A stretch of 64,000 bases of DNA from positions 1 to 64,000 of the forward strand of contig NZ_JACHFE010000003.1 of the NCBI RefSeq assembly GCF_014201735.1. Reading direction: 5' to 3'. This stretch comes from Marinobacter oulmenensis (lineage in GTDB: Bacteria > Pseudomonadota > Gammaproteobacteria > Pseudomonadales > Oleiphilaceae). The notes under the pieces are model-generated. The model was given only the letters and a program-made list of their open reading frames with translations. It was not told where the DNA came from and did no database searches. The position numbers and the translations under genes are program-made. This document shows positions 56,364-64,000 of the stretch, in pieces (position 1 is the first letter of the stretch; every line of letters begins with the position of its first letter).

Positions 56364-58699
56364 CAGGAGGACCGCAACTGGTCGCCAACCGGCAGGCTGC
56401 GGATCCGCTTGCCGGTGGCCGCATAGATCGCGTTGCACAGGGCCGGCGCCACGGGCGGAAGCCCCGGCTCGCCGACGCCGCCCATGGCATCGTCCGGATT
56501 GTCGATCAAATGGACACGGACCACTTCCGGTGCATCCGCGATGCGGGGGATCAGGTAGTTATTGAAGTTGCTTTGCTGGGCCACCCCGTCCTGGAAGGTC
56601 ACCTCGCTTTTAAGGGCAACGCCAATCCCCATCACGCACGCCCCTTCCAACTGGGAACGGATGCGTTCCGGGTTGGCCTGCGGGCCGCAGTCAAAAGCGA
56701 TATCGGCGCGGTGGATCGTCAGATCACCGTCATCGCTCACTTCCACATCGAACACAATCGCTGTGTAGGACAGGAAGCTGTAGTGGAAAGCCAGGCCGAG
56801 CCCCCGGCGGTCACCGGTTTCCCGGCCCCAGCCGGCCTCTTCGGTTGCCCGCTCAATCACCCGGCGCATACGCCCGGTATCAATCGGATACAGGTTCGGA
56901 TCCTCACCGTAATTCCAGCCGTCGCCCACTTCCAGGTTGTGCACTTCCCGGTCCGGCCCCAGAAGGTCCAGCAGGTAGTCACGATGATCCCTGCCGGCCG
57001 CCACCGACAGCTCGTGGGCAAAGCTCTGGATGGCCCAGGCATGAGGCAGGTTGTAGACCGAGCGGAACCAGCCAATCCGGACATGAGCGGGCGCTGGCGG
57101 GTTTTCCAGCCGTATTGACGGAATGTCGAACGGCAGGGTGTTAAAGCCCATACCCAGCTCAAACTCGCCCTTGTGCTCCGGATCCGGGGCAAACAGCGAG
57201 GTAATGCTCGGAGAGAGGGTCCGGTGGCGCCAGCCGGTGGCCTTGCCGTCGGCATTCAGCCCGGCCTCGAGATGGTCCACCGACACGGTATGGAAGTAGG
57301 CATGCTGGATGTCATCTTCCCGTGACCATTGCAGCTTGACCGGCGTGCCGTTCATTTCCCGGGCGATCCGGGCGGCTTCCGCGACAAAGTCAGGCTTGGA
57401 TTTTCGGCCAAAGCCACCGCCCAACAGGGTCTGGTGAACGGTCACGTTTTCCCGGTCCAGCCCCAACACACCGGCAATGCCGTCGCGGGTGGCCCGGGGA
57501 TTCTGCACCGGGGCCCAGGCTTCCGCCTTGCCGTTGGATACCCGCACCACCGCAACCGGAGGCTCCATTGGCGCCTGCGCCATATGGGGCATGTAATAGG
57601 TCGCCGCGACCCGCGAATCGGCACTTTCAAGAGCCGACGCCACATCCCCGGACTGGCGTATGACCCGGCCCGGAGATTGTGCGGCCTCCTCCAGCGACTG
57701 CCGGTATTGCTCGGAGTCGTAACCGGCATTATCACCGGCGGGCCCGAGGTCCCACTCGATGTTCAACGCCTTACGCCCCTCCAGGGCCGCCCAGGTATTG
57801 GACGCCACCACCGCCACCCCCCCAAGGGGGTTGAAAGCGGCCGGCTGGCTGGCCGTTTCAATACGGATGGTTCTCTGAACCCCGGGCACCTCGAGGGCCT
57901 TGCTGTCATCGACGCTGCGTATCCTGGCGCCGTAGACCGGCGGGCGCGCAATGACCGCATAGACGGTGCCATCAAGCTCAACATCGGCACCATAGATGGC
58001 TTTGCCGGTGACAATGTCTTCGCCATCCACCGCTTTGGGATAAGCCGATTTCAGCTCACCGTTGATCAGGCCTGATTCCTTCCCGATATAACGGAGTTCG
58101 CTGGGGGATTTCAGAATCAAGGCGTTCCGCCCCGGCACTTCCAGCTCGCGCGCGGCCTGAGCCAGCTCGCCAAACCCGAGTTCACGCCCCGTGGCCGGAT
58201 GCATCACCTTGTGCACGCCGGTGCGCACTTCCGATACCGGTACACCCCACTGATTGGCGGCCGCCTGCTCCAGCATCAGCCGGGCAGCAGCCCCGGCTCG
58301 GCGCATCGGCTCGTACCAGTGACGCATGCTGCGCGAGCCGTCGGTATTCTGGTTACCGTACTTGTCCTGATCCGCCGGGGCCTGTTCGGCCCGGACCCGC
58401 TTCCAGTCCGCGCCCAGTTCGTCGGCCGCGACCATGGCAAGACTGGTCCGGATGCCCTGCCCCATTTCGGCACGGTTATTGATGAAAGTGACCTGACCAT
58501 CGGCCGCGATCTGGATGAAGACATTCGGATTATCGACCCAGCCACCGGGCATGGCGCCGGCGCCAAACTGAGCCTTCTCATTGGCCAGCCCGGAATCCCA
58601 GCGGGCGGCCAGAAGCAGGGCGGAGGCCCCCGCCATCCCCTTGAGCAGACCCCGACGGCTGACATTGGCCAGCATCAAGCTGTCATCCTGGCGGCTCAT
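56363..58699 (-). CDS. molybdenum hydroxylase large subunit (IorB/aldehyde oxidoreductase family)
   Basis: The 778-residue protein has a twin-arginine-like signal (SRRGLLKGMAGASALLL) and thus probably acts in the periplasm, then the molybdopterin-binding domains (LLGGGFGRKSKPDF; NNRAEMGQGIRTSLAM; GGVGEPGLPPVAPAL with the catalytic Glu). It is of the isoquinoline 1-oxidoreductase beta type, which hydroxylates aldehydes or N-heterocycles. The substrate is not deducible. No FAD subunit is present; electrons presumably go to a membrane cytochrome, not found here. ATGA overlap with the small subunit upstream. Confidence 0.92.
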   Translation of the reverse strand: MSRQDDSLMLANVSRRGLLKGMAGASALLLAARWDSGLANEKAQFGAGAMPGGWVDNPNVFIQIAADGQVTFINNRAEMGQGIRTSLAMVAADELGADWKRVRAEQAPADQDKYGNQNTDGSRSMRHWYEPMRRAGAAARLMLEQAAANQWGVPVSEVRTGVHKVMHPATGRELGFGELAQAARELEVPGRNALILKSPSELRYIGKESGLINGELKSAYPKAVDGEDIVTGKAIYGADVELDGTVYAVIARPPVYGARIRSVDDSKALEVPGVQRTIRIETASQPAAFNPLGGVAVVASNTWAALEGRKALNIEWDLGPAGDNAGYDSEQYRQSLEEAAQSPGRVIRQSGDVASALESADSRVAATYYMPHMAQAPMEPPVAVVRVSNGKAEAWAPVQNPRATRDGIAGVLGLDRENVTVHQTLLGGGFGRKSKPDFVAEAARIAREMNGTPVKLQWSREDDIQHAYFHTVSVDHLEAGLNADGKATGWRHRTLSPSITSLFAPDPEHKGEFELGMGFNTLPFDIPSIRLENPPAPAHVRIGWFRSVYNLPHAWAIQSFAHELSVAAGRDHRDYLLDLLGPDREVHNLEVGDGWNYGEDPNLYPIDTGRMRRVIERATEEAGWGRETGDRRGLGLAFHYSFLSYTAIVFDVEVSDDGDLTIHRADIAFDCGPQANPERIRSQLEGACVMGIGVALKSEVTFQDGVAQQSNFNNYLIPRIADAPEVVRVHLIDNPDDAMGGVGEPGLPPVAPALCNAIYAATGKRIRSLPVGDQLRSS

Positions 58700-59157
58700 G
58701 AGGTCACCTCCTGGCCGGAGGCCCGCTCAACCGCTGCCACAATACGGTTGTAGGTACCGCAGCGGCACAGGTTACCGGTCAGGGCGTTCACGATATCCTG
58801 GCGATTGGGTTGCGGATTGTCCTTCAGCAACTGGGTGGCGCTCATGATCTGGCCACACTGGCAGAAGCCGCACTGGGGAACGCCCAGGTCCAGCCAGGCC
58901 TGCTGAACCTTCTGGCCTACGGCATCGTCTGCCATGGCTTCAATGGTGGTGACTTCACCGGTGACAGCCGAGACAGGTGTCACGCAGGCCCGGGTTGCCA
59001 CACCATTCATATGTACAGTGCAGGTTCCGCACTGGGCGATACCACAACCAAACTTGGTACCGGTCAGCCCCAGAACATCCCGGATAACCCAGAGCAGAGG
59101 CATATCGTCGGGCACATCCAGTTCGTGCTCCTGCCCGTTCACGGTCAGACTTATCAT
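58696..59157 (-). CDS. molybdenum hydroxylase 2Fe-2S small subunit (IorA family)
   Basis: The 153-residue protein binds two [2Fe-2S] clusters: plant-type CGIAQCGTC with a following ACVTP cysteine, and the C-terminal CGFCQCGQ / CRCGTY motif. It passes electrons from the molybdenum site of the large subunit. Start ATG 59157 with GGGGAG upstream. An AATAAGAAA motif (59168-59176 on the plus coordinate) overlaps the ribosome-binding region and resembles a Crc/Hfq target. First gene of the iorA-iorB-xdhC-mocA operon. Confidence 0.94.
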   Translation of the reverse strand: MISLTVNGQEHELDVPDDMPLLWVIRDVLGLTGTKFGCGIAQCGTCTVHMNGVATRACVTPVSAVTGEVTTIEAMADDAVGQKVQQAWLDLGVPQCGFCQCGQIMSATQLLKDNPQPNRQDIVNALTGNLCRCGTYNRIVAAVERASGQEVTS

Positions 59158-59312
59158 GGTTCTCCCCTTTCTTATTGGTACACGACCACTTGGCAGGGTC
59201 ATATATTGCAAGTCTAGTCACGACTTCAGCAGACCACTACCAACTCAGTAAAGAGAAGATCTGATTGGACCTATGAACTCAATTCATCCTGCCCTGTTCC
59301 TGTCGCCAGGGC

Positions 59313-60179
59313 TTACTCAACGTTCTGGATCTGCTCACGCATCTGCTCAATCAGGACTTTCAGGTCCACCGCCTGGCGGGTTACCTCGGCATCAATGCTT
59401 TTGCTGCTCAATGTGTTGGCTTCCCGGTTGAGTTCCTGCATCAGGAAATCCAGTCGGCGACCGATGGCCTCCTCCTGATTCAGTGTTTCCAGCACTTCCT
59501 TTACATGAGCTTCCAGCCGGTCCAGTTCTTCAGCTACGTCACTTTTCTGGGCCAGCATCACCATTTCCTGAGCCAGGCGATCCTCATCCAGATCGACCTG
59601 AGCACGGGCAAAACGGTCACGCAGGTTCTCCGCCTGCTTCTCCAGAAGTTCCGGCATGCGCCCGCGGACCTCGGCGACCCGTTCATTGATCGCTGACAGC
59701 CGATCTTCAAGCAGTGGCCGAAGCCGTTCGCCTTCACGTTCACGGGCCGAAACCAGTTCAGATACCGTCTGTTCGAACAGACCGGAAGCGGCCGCCTTCG
59801 CCTCGGTATAATCCTGCTCCGGGGCCGCCAGCACACCAGGCCAGCGCAGGATATCCAGGGCACTGATATGGGCGGGGTTATCCAGGATCTTGTTGACGTG
59901 ATTAGCCGCTTCATTGACGGCACCGACGATGTCATCGTTAACCTCAAATCCCTGGCCCGCCGACTCTGACGACTGGAGGCGCAGTGACACATCCACCTTG
60001 CCCCGCTTGATCTGCTTGCGCAGGGTATCCCGGAACCCCGCCTCCAGCTCACGGAGGGGATCCGGCAAACGGAAGGAAGGCTCCAGATACCGGTGGTTTA
60101 CCGTACGGATTTCACAGGTCAGGGTTCCCCAGTCACCCCGGGCTTCCTTGCGGGCAAAGGCGGTCATGCTGCGGATCAT
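59313..60179 (-). CDS. yicC: YicC family endoribonuclease
   Basis: The 288-residue protein begins MIRSMTAFARKEARGDWGTL and ends with QELNREANTLSSKSIDAEVTRQAVDLKVLIEQMREQIQN, both hallmarks of YicC/YloC. E. coli YicC cuts or promotes decay of small RNAs. Divergent from rph, in the order gmk...yicC-rph-crc-pyrE seen in Pseudomonas, though other genes are inserted between gmk and yicC here. A TGC-TAGAAT extended -10 lies on the minus strand at 60211-60216. Confidence 0.95.
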   Translation of the reverse strand: MIRSMTAFARKEARGDWGTLTCEIRTVNHRYLEPSFRLPDPLRELEAGFRDTLRKQIKRGKVDVSLRLQSSESAGQGFEVNDDIVGAVNEAANHVNKILDNPAHISALDILRWPGVLAAPEQDYTEAKAAASGLFEQTVSELVSAREREGERLRPLLEDRLSAINERVAEVRGRMPELLEKQAENLRDRFARAQVDLDEDRLAQEMVMLAQKSDVAEELDRLEAHVKEVLETLNQEEAIGRRLDFLMQELNREANTLSSKSIDAEVTRQAVDLKVLIEQMREQIQNVE

Positions 60180-60355
60180 AAATACTCCATGTCTGGTGAG
60201 GTAGAGCCTGATTCTAGCAGTGCCTTAAACAGCTCGGCGACCCTTGCTGATGCCGACCGGCCCCGAGGGGCCAGGCCCATGTTACACTGTGCGGTTTTCA
60301 GCAGACTGACCGGCCAACGAGCCGGCGACCCACTCCCAGAGACAGGAAACACTTT

Positions 60356-61072
60356 ATGCGACCTAGCGGCAGAACACCCGAACAACCCAGAGACGTTCGC
60401 ATCACCCGCAACTTCACCCGCCACGCCGAAGGCTCGGTTCTGGTCGAATTCGGTGACACCAAAGTGATCTGCACTGCCTCCGTCGAAAACAAGGTACCGC
60501 CTTTCCTGCGCGGCGAAGGCAAAGGCTGGATCACCGCCGAATACGGCATGCTGCCCCGCTCCACCGGCAGCCGTATGGGCCGCGAAGCCGCCCGCGGCAA
60601 ACAGGGTGGGCGCACCGTGGAAATCCAGCGGCTGATCGGCCGCAGCCTGCGTGCTGCTGTCGACATGAAAGCCCTGGGAGAGCACACCATTACCATCGAC
60701 TGCGATGTCATCCAGGCCGACGGCGGCACCCGCACAGCATCTATCACTGGTGGCTGCGTGGCGCTGGTGGATGCCCTGAATTACCTGGTGGCCGAAGGCC
60801 GCCTGAAGAAATCCCCGCTCAAGCGGATGATTTCAGCCATCTCGGTCGGTATCTACAAGGGCACACCGGTGGCCGACCTGGACTACCCGGAAGACTCCGA
60901 GGCCGACACCGACCTGAACGTGATCATGACCGATGAAGGCGGCTTCATCGAGATCCAGGGCACAGCCGAAGGCGCGCCGTTCCAGCAGGACGAACTCGAC
61001 GCCATGCTGGCCCTGGCTCGTAATGCCAGCGACACGCTGTTTGCTGTGCAGAAGGAAGCTCTGGAGGGCTGA
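60356..61072 (+). CDS. rph: ribonuclease PH
   Basis: Phosphorolytic 3' exonuclease for tRNA ends. The 238-residue protein has [67 protein letters not shown] and [24 protein letters not shown] active-site motifs. Full length, unlike the truncated rph of some E. coli K-12. Convergent with crc; a long hairpin lies between. Confidence 0.97.
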   Translation: MRPSGRTPEQPRDVRITRNFTRHAEGSVLVEFGDTKVICTASVENKVPPFLRGEGKGWITAEYGMLPRSTGSRMGREAARGKQGGRTVEIQRLIGRSLRAAVDMKALGEHTITIDCDVIQADGGTRTASITGGCVALVDALNYLVAEGRLKKSPLKRMISAISVGIYKGTPVADLDYPEDSEADTDLNVIMTDEGGFIEIQGTAEGAPFQQDELDAMLALARNASDTLFAVQKEALEG

Positions 61073-61115
61073 TTTCTGTAGCTGGGAGTTGACTGGTTTG
61101 GAGTTAACGCCCGCG

Positions 61116-61172
61116 AACCCGGATGGGGAAGCCTGGCCGGAGACGGTCTCGGACAGGCTTCCCCACCCGGTT
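61116..61172. terminator. long imperfect hairpin between rph and crc
   Basis: An inverted repeat of about 57 bases: GAGAC/GTCTC inside (61140-61150), then GGGGAAGCCTG/CAGGCTTCCCC, then CCGG/CCGG outside. Likely ends both convergent transcripts; there is no T run. Confidence 0.6.
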
Positions 61173-61284
61173 CCGCTACTTTATCCCACGCTTAAGACCA
61201 TACACTCTGGTGCCTGCACGGCGACGAAATAGCTATTGCGAAATGCCTTCCCCAAGGATAGGCAGGCATCAAGGCAGAAGGGAA

Positions 61285-62091
61285 TCAGAACCCGATTTCG
61301 ATGTCGTAGTCCATCACCACCGGCGCATGGTCGGAGAACCGCGCCGACGGGTCAATCCAGCCATCCTGGATAGTCTTGCGAATACCCGGCGTCAGCAGTT
61401 GATAATCCACCCGGATACCAGCGGCTCTCTTCGCCCCTTCTACCTGCTCTGGCCACCAGGTGAACTGATCGCCCTGCTTGTTGATTTCCCGGAATGCATC
61501 AATACAGCCCATTTCATCGAACAAACGGTCCAACCATGCACGCTCATGGGGCAGGAAGCCGGAGAAATCCATGCGGTGATACAGCGGGCTGGCGTCGGTG
61601 ACGTGGTGGGCTGTCTGCAGGTTGGCACAGAAGATGAACTGCCGACGCTTACGCAGGGTCTTGTGCATATGGACGCCAAACGCATCCATGAATTCGTCCT
61701 TGTGATCGAGCACGGTCAGGTCGTCCTCGCCGATCGGTTCCTCTTCCCGGCCCAGGGCACACGGTGCCAGCACAGACGCCACTGAAACCTTGTCGAAATC
61801 CGCCTGAATGAAGCGCCCCTCGCGGTCCGCCTGCTCATTGGCGAACCCGTACATGATCGCTTTCGGGAAGTGCCGGGTGTAGATGCCCACACCGCCGTGC
61901 TCATTGAGTTCGCCGTCAATGAAGTAGGCCTCGTACCCCTGTGGAATCAGGTTCCGGTCCTCAATCTCGTACGCCCGCATGCGGTGGTCCTGGACACAGA
62001 CAACGTCAGCGTCCTGCTCGGCCAGCCAGTCAAAAAAACCGTTTTCAACGGCCCGGGCAAGACCGTTCACACTGATTGATACTACCCGCAT
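61285..62091 (-). CDS. crc: catabolite repression control protein Crc
   Basis: A 268-residue protein of the exonuclease III fold (start [18 protein letters not shown]). It is closest to Pseudomonas Crc: EQGGVALYSR-like [58 protein letters not shown]. The ExoIII metal residues are changed: the QET glutamate is D35 and GDxN reads ANLQ (156-159), although SDH (253-255) remains. In Pseudomonas Crc has no nuclease activity and helps Hfq hold catabolic mRNAs silent. It lies between rph and pyrE, as in P. aeruginosa. Often labelled exodeoxyribonuclease III. Confidence 0.92.
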   Translation of the reverse strand: MRVVSISVNGLARAVENGFFDWLAEQDADVVCVQDHRMRAYEIEDRNLIPQGYEAYFIDGELNEHGGVGIYTRHFPKAIMYGFANEQADREGRFIQADFDKVSVASVLAPCALGREEEPIGEDDLTVLDHKDEFMDAFGVHMHKTLRKRRQFIFCANLQTAHHVTDASPLYHRMDFSGFLPHERAWLDRLFDEMGCIDAFREINKQGDQFTWWPEQVEGAKRAAGIRVDYQLLTPGIRKTIQDGWIDPSARFSDHAPVVMDYDIEIGF

Positions 62092-62172
62092 ACGTGTTCC
62101 CTGATTCGGTTTGAGTGTATGATACCGTTTTCAAGCATTAATGAAAGTTGCAACCCCGCCAGAAGCCTTGCC
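62092..62172. promoter_or_regulatory. divergent crc/pyrE promoter region
   Basis: TATCAT on the minus strand (62119-62124) is a possible crc -10, giving a leader of about 20 bases. TATGAT on the plus strand (62118-62123) overlaps it and could serve pyrE. No clear -35 on either side. Confidence 0.3.
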
Positions 62173-62811
62173 ATGCACGACTATCAGCAAAAATTTATTG
62201 AGTTTGCCATCCAGCGGAACGTTCTGCGTTTCGGAGAATTCACCCTTAAATCCGGACGCACCAGCCCGTATTTTTTTAATGCCGGGCTGTTCAATACTGG
62301 AAATGACCTGCTGCAGCTAAGCAAAGCCTATGCCGCCGCTATAGAACGTAGTGGTCTGAATTATGACATCATTTTCGGACCTGCCTATAAGGGCATTCCC
62401 TTGGCCACCGTGACCGCCATGGCACTCGCGGAGAGCGGCAGCAATAAACCGTTTGCCTTCAACCGCAAGGAAAAAAAGGATCACGGTGAGGGCGGCAATA
62501 TTGTCGGTGCTCCATTGCAGGGCAAGGTGCTGATTGTCGATGATGTCATTACCGCCGGCACGGCCATTCGGGAATCAATCGACCTCATTCGTGAAGCCGG
62601 CGCGGAACCCGCTGGCGTGCTGATTGCCCTGGACCGCCAGGAACGTGGCAACGGCGAATTGTCCGCAATCCAGGAAGTGGAACAGGAGTTCGGCATCCCC
62701 GTTGTCAGCATCATCCGCCTGCAACAGGTCCTGGACTACCTGAAATCCCACCCGGAATTCTCCGGCCACGCAGACCAGGTGGCTGATTACCGGGACCGCT
62801 ACGGAGTATGA
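62173..62811 (+). CDS. pyrE: orotate phosphoribosyltransferase
   Basis: Makes OMP from orotate and PRPP. The 212-residue protein has [19 protein letters not shown], the PRPP motif [17 protein letters not shown] and the flexible loop [13 protein letters not shown]. Start ATG 62173 (MHDYQQKF). Divergent from crc, as in Pseudomonas. Overlaps the DUF4124 gene (ATGA). Confidence 0.97.
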   Translation: MHDYQQKFIEFAIQRNVLRFGEFTLKSGRTSPYFFNAGLFNTGNDLLQLSKAYAAAIERSGLNYDIIFGPAYKGIPLATVTAMALAESGSNKPFAFNRKEKKDHGEGGNIVGAPLQGKVLIVDDVITAGTAIRESIDLIREAGAEPAGVLIALDRQERGNGELSAIQEVEQEFGIPVVSIIRLQQVLDYLKSHPEFSGHADQVADYRDRYGV

Positions 62812-63464
62812 GCATGCTATACCGCCCGACCCTTTCACCGGTTCTGGCCGTTATCGCCGCTGTCGGCCTGATGACGGCCTCCGTCAGCCACGCAGGCATG
62901 TACCGCTATAAAGATGAAAACGGTCGGATGGTTATCAGCAACACCATTCCACAGGAAGCCACCCAGCGTGGTTACGAGATTCTGGGCAGTAACGGCCGCG
63001 TGGTGGAAACCGTGCCACCAGCCCCCACCGAAGAGGAAATCGCGGCCCGGGAGGCAGAAAAGGAGCGCCAGCGCCAGCAGGAACGCCAGCACCAGCAGGA
63101 CCTGAAACTACTGGAACGCTACAGCAACCCGGACCAGGCGGTCCGCGCCCTGCATCGTAAAACCGAGGAGATGCAAAGCATCATCCAACTGAAGCGGGGC
63201 AACATTTCCGTGGTGTCCAGCCAGCTTGACAATGAACAGAGTCGCGCTGCGGATATGGAGCGGGCAGGCCGGGAGGTTCCGGAAAGTTCTCTGGAGAAGA
63301 TCCGGCGACTGGAATCCCAGATCGAGGATATTGAAAAGGAGATCGAACTCCAGCGGCAAAACATCAACGACATGCGGGAACAGTTCATCCAGGACATCGA
63401 GCGCCTGGAGGTGATCACCGATCGAAAACGGACTCTGCCGCTGGATCGAAAGGAAGACCAGTAG
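62808..63464 (+). CDS. DUF4124 family secreted coiled-coil protein
   Basis: The 218-residue protein has a signal peptide (cleavage near VSHAG), a DUF4124 domain (about 29-60, [20 protein letters not shown]) and a long helical, Gln/Glu/Arg-rich coiled coil (about 75-205). Probably periplasmic. No function known; it resembles envelope scaffolds. ATGA overlap with pyrE. Confidence 0.88.
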   Translation: MSMLYRPTLSPVLAVIAAVGLMTASVSHAGMYRYKDENGRMVISNTIPQEATQRGYEILGSNGRVVETVPPAPTEEEIAAREAEKERQRQQERQHQQDLKLLERYSNPDQAVRALHRKTEEMQSIIQLKRGNISVVSSQLDNEQSRAADMERAGREVPESSLEKIRRLESQIEDIEKEIELQRQNINDMREQFIQDIERLEVITDRKRTLPLDRKEDQ

Positions 63465-63483
63465 GCCCGTCAGTCGACGGGCC
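63464..63483. terminator. hairpin between convergent DUF4124 and DUF2782 genes
   Basis: Eight-base arms GGCCCGTC/GACGGGCC (63464-63471, 63476-63483), loop AGTC. It starts at the last base of the DUF4124 stop. No T run. Confidence 0.5.
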
Positions 63484-63498
63484 CGTTAGCACATCAAC

Positions 63499-63843
63499 CT
63501 ACCAGCGGAACAGCACCCAGCTAGGGATCAGCATGTCCGTCTCATCTTCACGAATCCAGCCCCCGCCGTCTGCCGGCACCAGGTAATAGGCGGGCCCGGT
63601 TTCCGGGACAACCTTGATTTCGCGCAGCTCGCCGTTCACCCGGTATTCATAGAACACCTTGTTATCTCCCGGGCGGATCACGATCTGCGGCCCCTCTTCC
63701 GAAGTCTGGTAGTCGGAGGTAACCACCGGCTCATCGGGAGCCTGTACCTGTGAGTCATCAAGTGATCCTGTCTCCTGAGCCAGCACCTGGAACGGCAAAA
63801 GCCCAAGTAGAAAGGCGGAACAGACGATTCGTTTCATATTCAT
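63499..63843 (-). CDS. DUF2782 family periplasmic protein
   Basis: The 114-residue protein has a signal peptide (MNMKRIVCSAFLLGLLPFQVLAQ) and a DUF2782 domain (PQIVIRPGDNKVFYEYRVNGELREIKVVPETGPAYYLV). Start ATG 63843 with AAGGG upstream. A gene of this family lies next to polA in Pseudomonas as well. Function unknown. Confidence 0.88.
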   Translation of the reverse strand: MNMKRIVCSAFLLGLLPFQVLAQETGSLDDSQVQAPDEPVVTSDYQTSEEGPQIVIRPGDNKVFYEYRVNGELREIKVVPETGPAYYLVPADGGGWIREDETDMLIPSWVLFRW

Positions 63844-63923
63844 GGTACCCTTTGCGTCATCTTTCTGGTTACAGAGTTGCACAAGCCAACCCACGCTTCA
63901 ATCAAATCCGGATCTGCCTTGTT

Positions 63924-64000
63924 ATGACTGAGAACAGCACCCCACCTGTGGTACTTGTGGACGGCTCCTCCTATCTGTTCCGGGCCTACCATGCGTTACC
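63924..64000 (+). CDS. polA: DNA polymerase I, N-terminal fragment (window ends)
   Basis: The first 25 codons (MTENSTPPVVLVDGSSYLFRAYHALP) match the start of the 5' nuclease domain of Pol I, with its LVDGSSYL(F/Y)RAYHA motif. The rest lies beyond the window. It is divergent from the DUF2782 gene, with 80 bases between. Confidence 0.93.
   Translation, partial: MTENSTPPVVLVDGSSYLFRAYHAL

Noticed and set aside
61285..62091. Exonuclease III (xthA) as identity of this gene
   Set aside because: Catalytic Glu and the GDxN motif are changed, and position and sequence fit Crc.

Overview
This is chromosomal core DNA of a gammaproteobacterium with high G+C. Gene order and protein sequences resemble Pseudomonas throughout, but the mixture of gene blocks fits a marine relative better, most likely Marinobacter or a near neighbour (inference; no database was searched). 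Nearly every base is coding. I see no insertion sequence, prophage, CRISPR array or integrase.

Layout. 1-446: the promoter and leader region of a ribosomal RNA operon that runs leftward out of the window, with three near-identical tandem promoters and a boxA. 447-5995: tyrS, a cell-wall M23 peptidase, anmK, erpA and argC. 6143-11084: a ClC-type chloride channel or exchanger, then hemJ, thiD, thiE and hemL (haem and thiamine synthesis). 11327-15474: a two-component pair in which the response regulator carries an EAL (c-di-GMP phosphodiesterase) output. 15460-18332: mrcB (PBP1b) and a TPR lipoprotein. 18451-21886: a kinase/ATPase fusion, a pentapeptide protein, sfsA and dksA. 21900-33354: gluQ, cbrX, cbrA, cbrB, the small RNA crcZ, pcnB, folK, panB, panC and pgi. 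33328-40430: a second folK, folB, plsY, tsaD, the macromolecular-synthesis operon rpsU-dnaG-rpoD and a CAT-anticodon tRNA. 40678-46020: lemA with two TPM-domain proteins, an acetoin-reductase-like SDR, a DUF2489 protein and a YbaK-HDOD fusion. 46058-55356: recG, oxyR, a sugar-nucleotide-epimerase-like protein, ridA, spoT, rpoZ, gmk, a double universal stress protein and a MocA-like protein. 55353-59157: xdhC with a molybdenum hydroxylase (the mocA-like gene at 54778-55356 is the last gene of this operon). 59313-64000: yicC, rph, crc, pyrE, two small envelope proteins and the first codons of polA.

The most interesting system is a complete carbon catabolite repression circuit of the Pseudomonas type. 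The sensor CbrA (with its small upstream partner CbrX) and the sigma-54 activator CbrB sit directly before a 680-base gap. That gap contains an array of GTAACA/TGTTAC half-sites, a textbook sigma-54 -24/-12 promoter, an unannotated RNA with five A-rich CA motifs (several in hairpin loops) and a T-tailed terminator: this is a CrcZ-type decoy RNA. The effector Crc, easily mistaken for exonuclease III, lies between rph and pyrE and has lost the ExoIII catalytic residues. Two other genes here, the EAL response regulator and the molybdenum hydroxylase operon, carry AAnAAnAA motifs at their translation starts and are candidate targets of Crc/Hfq.

Many genes are translationally coupled by ATGA or TGATG overlaps, and several use non-ATG starts (TTG for erpA and folB; GTG for argC, thiE, hemL and spoT; possibly ATC for thiD).
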